The notes: generated from the sequence alone by a model not told the origin. A stretch of DNA of 8,841 nt from Kiritimatiellia bacterium (GCA_017413145.1 JAFPUX010000360.1:1-8841); one strand, 5' to 3'; positions 1 to 6,047 are shown, counted from the stretch's first letter. Translations and numbers: made by a program.

Positions 1-1344
1 CTGCGAGAGGCGCGCGCCGAGGCGGCAGCAGCGCAGCGCGAAGGGCTGCTCGGCGTCCGTCGCGTTCACGGTGGCGAGCGCGACCTCGCCCGTGGCGGGG
101 TCGCGGAAGGCGACGGCGCGCAGCCAGGCGTCCGAGCCGCCGGTGCAGCCGACGCGCACCATGCCGGGGCGCAGGTGGCGCGTGAGCTGCCCGTAGAGCC
201 CCCATCCGGGCGAGAGCGAAAAGTCCGAAGGGTCGTCGCGCGGCACGACGACGAAGGTGCGCGCCGTTTCGGGCGGCGGCGCGCGTCGGTAGTCGACGAG
301 CCGGCCCTGGAACTGGTGCGGGGCGCCCCATTCGTCGCTCGCGGTCGTCCACTGGTTGTAGCAGCGAGCGCCGGCGCGGAGCTGGCGGACGATCCGCGCC
401 ATCCCGGCCGGGCCGAGGACGGTCTTCTCGGTCGCGTAGAGCGGCAGATCCGGGCGCTCGCGGTGGAGCGCGGCCATCGTCTCGGGCTCGCCGCCGTAGT
501 CGTGGTAGGCGATGCCGCCCACCGCGGCGCGCGCGTCGGGGTCGTCGAGCAGCGGCCGCACGAAGTAGTCGGAGAGGTCGTAGTTGTGGTCGAACGCCCA
601 CACCGCCACGTCGCCGAGCCCGGCGCGGTCGAGCGCGCGGCGCGTCGCGACGACGACGTCGCGCTGCACCCACCACGGCATGCACGTCGCGGGCGTCGGG
701 CGGTCGTTCGCGGTGAGGGACTCGTTCTGCGGCGAGACGGCGACGAGCGGCACGCCCTCCTCCCGCAGCGCGAGGACGGCGCGGACGAGGTAGCGCGCGT
801 AGACCTCCGCGCAGGCCGGATCGAAGCGCCCGAAACAGCGGGAGCGGTTCTCCTTCATCCACGCGGGGATGCCCCAGACCGCGCCGTGGAAGCGCAGCTC
901 GGGGTTGAGTTCCTTCGCGCGGCGCAGCGCGGCGAAGAGCCCGCGCTCCCGGTCGCGCTCGACCGAGAAGCGCGCGAGGTCCCAGTCGCGTTCGCCGTCC
1001 GGCGCGTCGTCGTAGGTGAAGTAGTCGGGAACGGGCTCCCAGTCCGTCGCCCCGAGCGGCACGCGCAGGCAGCTCCACCCGGCGCCCTCGCGCGGGGCGA
1101 AGAGCGCGCGCATCGCGGCGTCGCGGCGGTCGGGCGGCAGGCGCGAGAGCGTGAAGAGGTCCGTCCCCGTGAGGATGCCGCCGAGTCCGAGGAGCGGCTG
1201 GTCGCGGGCGGCGGGGTCCACGACGACCGTCCGCGCGTCCGGCGCGTCCGCGGCCGGGACGAGCGGCACGGGCTCCCCCTCGCGGAACGCCGCGCCGGGC
1301 GCGGCGAGCGAAACGGACGGGCGGACGGAGCGGACGTCGTTCAT
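1..1344 (-). CDS. GH30-family glycoside hydrolase, 3' end cut off by window edge
   Basis: Translating the minus strand from the ATG at 1344 gives 448 open codons running off base 1. Family knowledge: GH30 enzymes (glucosylceramidase, beta-1,6-glucanase, xylanase) are retaining hydrolases with a (beta/alpha)8 barrel plus a beta-sandwich. Seen here: GLGG near residue 53, LRVPLGATDW (93-102) followed by YFTYDD, WGIPAWMK (157-164), SPQNES with the predicted acid/base Glu208, YHDYGG (280-285) and YATEK with the predicted nucleophile Glu306. The pattern resembles the glucosylceramidase/beta-1,6-glucanase side of the family more than the xylanases, but the substrate is not resolved. Residues after about 375 begin the C-terminal beta domain, of which probably a few dozen residues are missing. 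An in-frame TGA lies 9 bases upstream of the ATG, so the start is firm and no signal peptide is encoded. It follows the 2112-1360 gene by 15 bases with no promoter of its own, implying co-transcription. Confidence 0.9.
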   Translation of the reverse strand, partial: MNDVRSVRPSVSLAAPGAAFREGEPVPLVPAADAPDARTVVVDPAARDQPLLGLGGILTGTDLFTLSRLPPDRRDAAMRALFAPREGAGWSCLRVPLGATDWEPVPDYFTYDDAPDGERDWDLARFSVERDRERGLFAALRRAKELNPELRFHGAVWGIPAWMKENRSRCFGRFDPACAEVYARYLVRAVLALREEGVPLVAVSPQNESLTANDRPTPATCMPWWVQRDVVVATRRALDRAGLGDVAVWAFDHNYDLSDYFVRPLLDDPDARAAVGGIAYHDYGGEPETMAALHRERPDLPLYATEKTVLGPAGMARIVRQLRAGARCYNQWTTASDEWGAPHQFQGRLVDYRRAPPPETARTFVVVPRDDPSDFSLSPGWGLYGQLTRHLRPGMVRVGCTGGSDAWLRAVAFRDPATGEVALATVNATDAEQPFALRCCRLGARLSQ

Positions 1345-1359
1345 CGGGCGTCTTCAAGC

Positions 1360-2112
1360 TTACTGGTACGCCCGGATGCGCACGTCGATGCCGGTGCCGG
1401 CGAGGAGGTCGGCGACCTTCTGGATCGGCGTCTGGCTGTAGTGGTACGGGAAAAGAACTTTCGGCTTGACGGTCTTCGCGGCGGCGGCGGCCTGCTCCGG
1501 CGTCATCGTGTAGGGCTGGTTCACGGGCAGGAACGCGACGTCGATATCCTTCACGTCCGCCATCTCGGGAATGTCCTCGGTGTCGCCGGCGAGGTAGACG
1601 CGGAAGCCGCCGAGCGCAAGGACGTAGCCGTTGTCGCGACCCTTCGGGTGGAACTTCTCGCGGCCCGGCGTCGTGTTGTAGGCGGGAACGGCCTCGATGG
1701 TGATGTCCTCGCGGAGCTTCGCGCTTTCTCCGTTCTTGAGCGCGGTGCCGTAACCGAGCATTCCGCGGACGGCCGGATTGGCGTAGACGGCGGTTCCGTC
1801 CTTGCGGAGCGCGGCGATGGCTGCCTTGTCGAAGTGGTCGAAGTGCTCGTGCGTGACGAGGACGAGGTCCGCCTTCGGGAACGCCGCGTAGTCGGTCGCC
1901 GGCTCGCACTTCGCGCCGACGGGATCGACCTGGATCTCGAGCCCGTCGTACTGGATGCGGACGCTGGCGTGCTTGATGCACGTGAAGACGACGGTCTTTC
2001 CGTTCGGCGCTTCGAACGTGTCGGTCTGCGCGGCGGCCACGGCGTTCGTGTCCGCCTTGGCGAAAAAGGTGAAGAGGCTCATGGCGAGGATCGTCGTTGC
2101 GAGGTGTTTCAT
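1360..2112 (-). CDS. Secreted metallo-beta-lactamase-fold hydrolase (UlaG-like / COG2220 type)
   Basis: A 250-residue protein. Residues 1-20 form a signal peptide: Lys2-His3, a hydrophobic stretch LATTILAMSLFTFFA, and a plausible cleavage after AKA (residue 20). The mature protein has the metallo-beta-lactamase metal-binding motif THEHFDHFD (His88, His90, Asp92, His93), a preceding His48, His155 in a HPKGRDNGY segment, LAGDTED with metal-bridging Asp177, and PYHYSQ with His224. This spacing matches the L-ascorbate-6-phosphate-lactonase-like, UPF0173-related branch of small hydrolases, usually about 220-250 residues. The natural substrate is unknown. A periplasmic or extracellular location is inferred from the signal peptide. 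It is the first gene of an operon with the GH30 hydrolase 15 bases downstream, so it may act on a product of polysaccharide breakdown (inference). The ATG sits 7 bases after a TAGACT -10 box, so the transcript is probably leaderless. Confidence 0.92.
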   Translation of the reverse strand: MKHLATTILAMSLFTFFAKADTNAVAAAQTDTFEAPNGKTVVFTCIKHASVRIQYDGLEIQVDPVGAKCEPATDYAAFPKADLVLVTHEHFDHFDKAAIAALRKDGTAVYANPAVRGMLGYGTALKNGESAKLREDITIEAVPAYNTTPGREKFHPKGRDNGYVLALGGFRVYLAGDTEDIPEMADVKDIDVAFLPVNQPYTMTPEQAAAAAKTVKPKVLFPYHYSQTPIQKVADLLAGTGIDVRIRAYQ

Positions 2113-2119
2113 GCCCGCA

Positions 2120-2148
2120 AGTCTACCACACCGCCGCCGCCGGCGAAA
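2120..2148 (-). promoter_or_regulatory. Promoter of the MBL-GH30 operon, leaderless
   Basis: On the minus strand an extended -10 TGGTAGACT has its hexamer at 2120-2125. A 17-base spacer separates it from a -35-like TTTCGC at 2143-2148. Seven bases (TTGCGGG plus C in phase) lie between the -10 box and the ATG at 2112, placing the start codon at the expected transcription start. No Shine-Dalgarno site is therefore possible. The -35 lies inside a 16-base palindrome (2143-2158). Confidence 0.75.
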
Positions 2149-2158
2149 GCGCTTTCGC
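2143..2158. promoter_or_regulatory. Perfect 16-base palindrome, LacI/cre-like operator candidate
   Basis: GCGAAAGCGCTTTCGC is a perfect palindrome. Its central GAAAGCGCTTTC matches the core of LacI/GalR-family operators and of the CcpA cre site (central CG, flanking AAA/TTT arms). It covers the -35 element of the MBL-GH30 operon, a position suited to repression. A copy with one mismatch covers the -35 of another operon at 8718-8733. No LacI-family gene is in the window, so the regulator is unidentified. It could instead be part of a repeat unit, as a GC-rich hairpin abuts it. Confidence 0.45.
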
Positions 2159-2189
2159 GCGTGGCGGGGTGCCCCACCCCGCCACGCGC
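2157..2189. repeat. REP-like GC-rich palindrome, copy 1
   Basis: Perfect hairpin with a 15-base-pair stem (2157-2171 with 2175-2189) and the 3-base loop CCC. The arm contains GCGTGGCGGGGTG. It starts 8 bases beyond the stop codon of the MBL-HAD gene (which ends at 2197) and about 8 bases upstream of the -35 of the next promoter. The same arm recurs at 6048-6082 and, as a half copy, at 8734-8748. No T-run follows on either strand, so it is not a standard intrinsic terminator, though it could stall polymerase or protect a 3' end. Confidence 0.75.
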
Positions 2190-2196
2190 CGCCCGG

Positions 2197-3636
2197 TCAC
2201 GGGAGGACCGCCGCGACGATGTCGTCCATCGAGGCGGCGATGACGTCGGCGCCCGCGGCGGCGAGCTGCTCCCGGGTGGCGTTCCCCCAGAGGACGCCGC
2301 ACGTCCGGACGCCCGCCGCGCGGCCCATCTCGATGTCGACCGGCATGTCTCCGACGACGAGCGCCCCGGCGGCCGGGACGTCCGTCCGGCGGAGGACTTC
2401 GAGGACCGCGTCGGGCGCCGGTTTCGGGTTCTCCACGCCGTCGCCGCAGACGATGGCGTCGAACGTGCCGTCGAGCCCCATGTCGCGCAACAGCGGCGCG
2501 AGCGTGAACGAGGAGCGCGAAGAGGCGATGGCGAGGCGGACGCCGGCGGCGCGGAGCCGCGACAGCATGCCCGCTGCGCCGGGGAACGGCCGCGGCGCGA
2601 GTTCCTTCTTCTTCTCGTCGAAGATCCGGCGGTAGACCGAAACGCAACGGTCTAGCGTTTCGTCCGGGACTCCCGGCAGAAGCCGGGCGAAGCCATCCTT
2701 GAGCCGGAGTCCGATGGTCGCCGCGCAGGCGTCCGCGTCCGCCGCGGGCAGGCCGAGCTCCCGCATCGTGTCCCCCATCGTCAGGACGATGTTGCGGCGC
2801 GTGTCGCCGAGCGTCCCGTCGAAATCGAAGATGGCGAGGCGGGTCTTCGGAGCGGACCGTTCCGGCAGCTCGATGACGTCGCCGGCGCGCGGCGTTTCGA
2901 TCCGGCAGTCCGGGAGGGCGGCGCGCAGGTAGTCCACGGCGGCCGCGCCGGTGCAGTGCATGAGATGCAGTTCCCGGACCCCGCTGCGCCGCAGATAGTC
3001 CGCGGTGCGCTCCAGCCTGTCTTGGCTCGCCCGCAGCAGATGGAGCCCGCCGACGATCGCGCGGACGGGAATGTCCGGCCGGCGCTCGCGGCACCGTTCG
3101 AGCGTGTTCACGATGCCCGCGTGGCAGCATCCCTGCACGAGGACGCCCCCGGCGAGCAGGAGCGCCTGCTCGTCCGGAATCGCGTCCGGTTCGCGCCCCT
3201 CCCTGTCGAAGAAGAACGGCCCTCCGGCGTCTTCTCCCGAGCGGCGGGGGATCGGTCCCGTCGCGAACGCGCCAGGAACGACCTCGAGGAAGTCGAGCAC
3301 TTCGACGATCCGCAGATCCGTCGACGGCATCGAAAGGTCGTGCGGCGGCTTGCCAGGATGTAGACTGAAACGCGGGCGGCGGACGCCCGGCGCGGCGTAG
3401 ACCGTGCTTTTGGAAAGGGACGGAAGCCCGCCCGTGTGGTCGTTGTGCCCGTGGGAAAGGACGACCGTCTCCGGCAGCGGCCCGATGCCGAGCGCGGCGG
3501 CGTTCCGCGCGAGCGCGGAACCGGCGCCCGTGTCGAACAGAAGGCGGCCCGCGCCCGTGTCGACGAGCAGCGAAAGGCCGTGTTCGGCCGCGAGCCCCGG
3601 CCGTGCTTCGTTTTCGACGAGGACGGTGATGGTCAT
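2197..3636 (-). CDS. Fusion of DHPS-like metallo-beta-lactamase domain and HAD phosphatase
   Basis: A 479-residue, continuous two-domain protein with no signal peptide. Residues 1 to about 257 resemble the metallo-beta-lactamase fold of the 7,8-dihydropterin-6-methyl-4-(ribofuranosyl)aminobenzene-5'-phosphate synthase-like group: LLVDTGAG and LLFDTGAG strands, SHGHNDHTGG (His62, His64, Asp66, His67), GCCHAG (His172), GGLHL (His199) and MHCTG (His227). After a linker of about ten residues, 267-479 form a HAD hydrolase like the phosphoglycolate phosphatase/beta-phosphoglucomutase group: motif I DFDGT (Asp271, Asp273), a helical cap, motif II ASSR (Ser372/Ser373), motif III NPKP (Lys405) and motif IV GDMPVD (Asp430, Asp434). 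Both active sites look intact. The ATG at 3636 lies 7 bases after a TAGACT box, suggesting leaderless translation. Substrates are unknown; the fusion implies linked metal-hydrolase and phosphatase steps on related metabolites (inference). Confidence 0.92.
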   Translation of the reverse strand: MTITVLVENEARPGLAAEHGLSLLVDTGAGRLLFDTGAGSALARNAAALGIGPLPETVVLSHGHNDHTGGLPSLSKSTVYAAPGVRRPRFSLHPGKPPHDLSMPSTDLRIVEVLDFLEVVPGAFATGPIPRRSGEDAGGPFFFDREGREPDAIPDEQALLLAGGVLVQGCCHAGIVNTLERCRERRPDIPVRAIVGGLHLLRASQDRLERTADYLRRSGVRELHLMHCTGAAAVDYLRAALPDCRIETPRAGDVIELPERSAPKTRLAIFDFDGTLGDTRRNIVLTMGDTMRELGLPAADADACAATIGLRLKDGFARLLPGVPDETLDRCVSVYRRIFDEKKKELAPRPFPGAAGMLSRLRAAGVRLAIASSRSSFTLAPLLRDMGLDGTFDAIVCGDGVENPKPAPDAVLEVLRRTDVPAAGALVVGDMPVDIEMGRAAGVRTCGVLWGNATREQLAAAGADVIAASMDDIVAAVLP

Positions 3637-3643
3637 GCCCGCA

Positions 3644-3672
3644 AGTCTACCGCGCCGCCGACGACGACGGAA
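3644..3672 (-). promoter_or_regulatory. Promoter of the MBL-HAD gene, inside the 3' end of the lipoprotein gene
   Basis: The -10 TAGACT occupies 3644-3649, followed upstream by a 17-base spacer and a -35-like TTCCGT at 3667-3672. The ATG is 7 bases downstream. The 16 bases TAGACTTGCGGGCATG are identical to those at the 2112 gene. This is the one -10 box of the seven lacking the extended TG (CGG instead). The whole promoter lies within the end of the lipoprotein gene, and its stop codon TAG is the first half of the -10 box. Confidence 0.7.
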
Positions 3673-4123
3673 GCGTGTTTGTTTCGGTTGGAATGGGAAC
3701 GTCGGTCAAGGTCGAAAGAGCGAAAACGGAGCGCTGGCCGTTTTCCCGGCCGAACCGGATGGCGTCGTCGAGGGCGTCTTCCGGGAACAGGCGGGTGCTG
3801 TCGAAGTAATAGAGACCGTCGTCGTCGTTCAGCCAGCCGCCGACGTAGCCGTCGTGTTCCAATGCGTGCGAGACGACCGCCTCGAGTTGTTCGCGGGAAT
3901 GGCTGTCCTGCGTGGCGGCGTAGCTGACGGCGACGCCCTCGGTTGGCTCGGTCATCGTCCGGATGTCGAGCGTGAATCCGTCGGGGTGCGCCTGTCCGAA
4001 CGCCCAGATCCTGTCGGCGATGGCCGATGCATCGCCCCGTTCCGTCGCGCGGATCGACGAGCAGGACGAACACAGGACGGCCACGGCGGCCAAGGCGGAG
4101 AACAGCGGGGCGGATCGCTTCAT
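3647..4123 (-). CDS. Small predicted lipoprotein of unknown family
   Basis: A 158-residue protein I cannot assign with confidence. The start at 4123 was chosen because it begins MKRS, a hydrophobic stretch (residues 5-17) and LCSSC, typical of a type II lipoprotein signal; Cys21 (or Cys18) would be the lipidated residue. The mature part is soluble: a helix near 33-46 (AIADRIWAFGQAHP), DGFTLDIRTM, VAVSYAATQDSH (65-76), a helical segment LEAVVSHALEH, then GGWLNDDDGLYYFDSTRLFPE (96-115) and AIRFGRENGQRSVFAL. This has the look of a compact alpha/beta domain with the aromatic-rich strand GLYYFDSTR. I have an unverified impression of similar sequences in Bacteroidota accessory genes. The ATG is 7 bases from a TAGACT box, so it is probably leaderless. 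Its terminal codons (LPSSSAAR, stop) are encoded by the next gene's promoter. Confidence 0.82.
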   Translation of the reverse strand: MKRSAPLFSALAAVAVLCSSCSSIRATERGDASAIADRIWAFGQAHPDGFTLDIRTMTEPTEGVAVSYAATQDSHSREQLEAVVSHALEHDGYVGGWLNDDDGLYYFDSTRLFPEDALDDAIRFGRENGQRSVFALSTLTDVPIPTETNTLPSSSAAR

Positions 4124-4130
4124 GGCGCGG

Positions 4131-4159
4131 AGTCTACCATATCCGTTCCCGAGGGAAAA
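4131..4159 (-). promoter_or_regulatory. Promoter of the lipoprotein gene, divergent with the flavodoxin promoter
   Basis: Extended -10 TGGTAGACT with the hexamer at 4131-4136, a 17-base spacer, and a -35-like TTTTCC at 4154-4159. Seven bases separate the -10 box from the ATG at 4123. Its -35 is only six bases from the flavodoxin -35, so the two polymerases would compete. Confidence 0.72.
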
Positions 4160-4165
4160 GCCGTT

Positions 4166-4194
4166 TTGCGTCCGCGGCGCCGTTCTGGTAGAAT
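4166..4194 (+). promoter_or_regulatory. Promoter of the flavodoxin gene
   Basis: Plus-strand -35 TTGCGT (4166-4171), 17-base spacer, extended -10 TGGTAGAAT with the hexamer at 4189-4194, then 8 bases to the ATG at 4203. This is the closest of the set to sigma-70 consensus. A-rich and T-rich blocks AAAAGCCGTTTT (4156-4167) bridge the two divergent -35 elements and could be a shared regulator site, although the symmetry is imperfect. Confidence 0.78.
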
Positions 4195-4202
4195 GCACAA
4201 CC

Positions 4203-4664
4203 ATGAAACCCGTCGTCCTCTTCTATTCCTTCTCCGGCCGCACCAGGCGCGTGGCCGAAATTCTCGCCAGGCGTCTCGGAGCGCCCGCCGTCGAGATCAA
4301 GACCAAGGAGCCGATCCGCCACCCGTACGGCGTCGGATTCCTGAACCGGATCAAGGAGCGCACGCCGGAGATCGCCGTCGACGCCGACCTCGACGCCTTC
4401 GACACGTTCTACGTCGGCGGGCCGACCTGGTACTGGACCGTGACGCCGCCGCTCCTCACGCTCCTTCGCACCCGTTCCTTTGCCGGGAAGACGGTCGTGC
4501 CTTTCTGCACGAACGATTCGCAACCCGGCAACTTCCTGTCCCGCTTTGCCGAACTCTGCCCCGGCGCCGACGTGAAGCCGGGCTTCCAGGTGCAACGCAT
4601 CCGGCGTCTCTCCGACGAAGAGATCGAGAAAGCGGTCGCGGCTGCGGTCGAGTCGCCGTCCTGA
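4203..4664 (+). CDS. Flavodoxin family protein
   Basis: A 153-residue protein, the usual size of a short-chain flavodoxin. The N-terminal strand VVLFYSF runs into the FMN phosphate-binding loop SFSGRTRR (9-16), where a Thr/Ser-Gly-rich loop holds the flavin phosphate. YVGGPTWYWTVTPP (70-83) matches the second flavin-contacting loop with aromatic residues to stack on the isoalloxazine, and VVPFCTNDSQPG (98-109) the third strand and loop. The likely role is cytoplasmic single-electron transfer or an FMN-dependent reductase; the partner is unknown. The start at 4203 lies 8 bases from a strong -10 box, so an upstream extension is ruled out in favour of a leaderless message. It is the only plus-strand gene and ends 20 bases from the converging MFS gene, with no obvious terminator hairpin between them. 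Confidence 0.9.
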   Translation: MKPVVLFYSFSGRTRRVAEILARRLGAPAVEIKTKEPIRHPYGVGFLNRIKERTPEIAVDADLDAFDTFYVGGPTWYWTVTPPLLTLLRTRSFAGKTVVPFCTNDSQPGNFLSRFAELCPGADVKPGFQVQRIRRLSDEEIEKAVAAAVESPS

Positions 4665-4684
4665 CAAATCCGCGCCGGGTCGCG

Positions 4685-5977
4685 TCAGGGCTCGTAGTAG
4701 TCGCGGTGCTTCGGGACGAAGGCGGGGAGCGCGGGGAGCAGGACGAGCAGGAACGCCATCGCGGCGCCGTAGAGCAGGAACAGCGTCTGGTAGCCGCAGA
4801 GCTCCAGGGAGCCGAGGCGCCACGAGGGCGCGAGCAGGTCGGCGCCGAGGATCGCGGCGGTTCCCGCGCGGCCGACGGAGATCCCGACGTTCTGGTAGGT
4901 CTGCAGGAACGCCACGGCCATCGGCTTGTTGCCGGGGCGGGCCAGGGCGAGATACTCGGCGGAGTTGTTGCACATGAACGCGCTTCCCGCGAACGAGGCG
5001 AGGAAGTAGGCCGCGCCCGCGACCCAAAGGAAGCCCGGGACGTCCGCGCCCGCGAGGGCCAGGACCAGCGCCGCCGCGACGAACGCGAGGTGGACGCCCA
5101 GCTCGAGACGCCGGATCTTCAGGGCCCTCAGCAGGAACCCGTAGCAGAAGAAGCCGGCGACGCTCCCGGCGATGCCGACGGTGGAGAAGACCTGGACCCG
5201 CCCCGCGTCCAGCCCCGCGTGGTTCTTGAGGTAGAGCAGCGTCAACGGGACCAGCGAGGTGGAGGCCGCGGAAAGGAGGCACACGTAGACCGAGTAGCCG
5301 ACCAGGGGGCCGTTGCGGACCGAGATGCCGAGCGCCCGCCTCCAGTCGAGGCGGACCCGTTCCTCCGCGGGGTTTTCCGGGAACCGGAGCATGCAGAAGA
5401 GGCGGCCGAGGATCAGCAGCCCCGTCACGGCGAGTACGCCCTGCATCAGACGCACGGGCGGGTCCTCGCCCATCAGCCGGCCGACGAAATAGAACAGGAC
5501 GCCCGACAGGACCATGTAGGTGAAGCGCATCGTGCCGAAGAAGCTCCCGCGGTCCCGCGGGCGCAGGAAGACGTCGAGCATCGGATACCAGGCGGCGCCG
5601 TAGAGCGTGCGCTGGGCGGAGAAGACGAGGCAGCCCGCCAGCGCGGCCGCCTTCCGCCACGGGCCGAAGAACGGCGCCGCGGCCATCAGCAGGAAGCCCG
5701 CGCAGCCGGCCAGGCAGGCCACGACGACGGCGCGCTTCAGGCCGATCCGCCCGACGAGGGCGGCGCACGGGATCATCGCGACCATGGAAAACACGGCGGA
5801 AAAACCGGTGGAGAGCATGGCCTCGGCCTTGCTCCCGCCCATCATCGCGATGTAGAGGATGACGATGGCGCTGCTGTCCACCATCACCTCGGAAATGCAT
5901 CCGAACCAGCAGGCGAAGCAGGCGAGGATCCGTCCCCGCCGCCGCTCGCGCGGAGAGAGCGTGTCGGCGAAAGTCAT
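4685..5977 (-). CDS. MFS transporter, 12-helix type
   Basis: A 430-residue integral membrane protein. Hydrophobic segments fit 12 helices: about 18-45, 55-76, 83-103, 111-135, 150-170, 178-197, then a basic cytoplasmic loop near 206-222, and 224-250, 263-284, 293-310, 315-335, 352-380 and 395-420. The loop after helix 2 has GRIGLKRAVV (76-85), a variant of the major facilitator motif A. The N-terminus ERRRGR before helix 1 is cytoplasmic. Unusual polar residues include FACWFGCISEVMVDSS in helix 1 and CNNSAEY near 336. The substrate cannot be read; it is not closely similar to the other MFS protein here. The ATG at 5977 has no clear Shine-Dalgarno site and overlaps the stop of an 11-codon mini-ORF, so translation is probably coupled to it. 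The upstream neighbour is an Isf-like flavoprotein. Confidence 0.9.
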   Translation of the reverse strand: MTFADTLSPRERRRGRILACFACWFGCISEVMVDSSAIVILYIAMMGGSKAEAMLSTGFSAVFSMVAMIPCAALVGRIGLKRAVVVACLAGCAGFLLMAAAPFFGPWRKAAALAGCLVFSAQRTLYGAAWYPMLDVFLRPRDRGSFFGTMRFTYMVLSGVLFYFVGRLMGEDPPVRLMQGVLAVTGLLILGRLFCMLRFPENPAEERVRLDWRRALGISVRNGPLVGYSVYVCLLSAASTSLVPLTLLYLKNHAGLDAGRVQVFSTVGIAGSVAGFFCYGFLLRALKIRRLELGVHLAFVAAALVLALAGADVPGFLWVAGAAYFLASFAGSAFMCNNSAEYLALARPGNKPMAVAFLQTYQNVGISVGRAGTAAILGADLLAPSWRLGSLELCGYQTLFLLYGAAMAFLLVLLPALPAFVPKHRDYYEP

Positions 5978-6009
5978 GGTCTGCGATTACCGGCTGCTTC
6001 GATGTGCAT
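5974..6009 (-). CDS. Putative leaderless mini-ORF (11 codons) coupled to the MFS gene
   Basis: An ATG at 6009 lies 8 bases after a TAGACT -10 box, the same position as the start codons of the leaderless genes. It reads MHIEAAGNRRP and stops at TGA 5976-5974, which overlaps the transporter ATG (5977-5975) as ATGA. The likely role is to load ribosomes for the downstream gene, which has no recognisable ribosome-binding site. No codon bias or attenuator-like run of one amino acid is seen. An alternative is that a base error separates it from the transporter frame and it is the true N-terminus. Confidence 0.45.
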   Translation of the reverse strand: MHIEAAGNRRP

Positions 6010-6017
6010 GGGCGCGC

Positions 6018-6046
6018 AGTCTACCACGGGTGCCACTTCGCGGCAA
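6018..6046 (-). promoter_or_regulatory. Promoter upstream of the mini-ORF and MFS gene
   Basis: Extended -10 TGGTAGACT (hexamer 6018-6023), 17-base spacer, -35 TTGCCG at 6041-6046. The ATG of the mini-ORF begins 8 bases downstream. The GC-rich palindrome copy 2 begins one base upstream of the -35. Confidence 0.75.
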
Positions 6047-6047
6047 G

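Noticed and set aside
2157..2189. Intrinsic terminator at the GC-rich palindrome
   Set aside because: The stem is strong, but no run of T follows on either strand. It is listed as a repeat with a possible terminator role instead.
175..2655. 826-codon plus-strand open frame
   Set aside because: It is arginine/valine-rich low-complexity protein lying antisense to three genes with intact catalytic motifs. Long antisense frames are expected at this GC content.
2123..3130. 335-codon minus-strand open frame inside the MBL-HAD gene
   Set aside because: The overlapping frame contains both conserved HAD and MBL motifs; this one is Arg/Pro/Ala-rich nonsense.
3963..4202. 80-residue N-terminal extension of the flavodoxin
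   Set aside because: Flavodoxins begin at the first beta strand as in MKPVVLFYSF, and the promoter lies immediately upstream of 4203.
4124..4204. 27-residue N-terminal extension of the lipoprotein
   Set aside because: The extension crosses its own promoter and the flavodoxin promoter, and would bury the lipoprotein signal. The ATG at 4123 begins a proper signal sequence.
4665..4684. Terminator between the converging flavodoxin and MFS genes
   Set aside because: Only 20 bases, with no stem of useful length and no T-run on either strand.
4134..5900. 588-codon minus-strand open frame
   Set aside because: It is in an alternative frame within the MFS gene and antisense to the flavodoxin, and is Arg/Gly/Pro-rich with no membrane segments or motifs.
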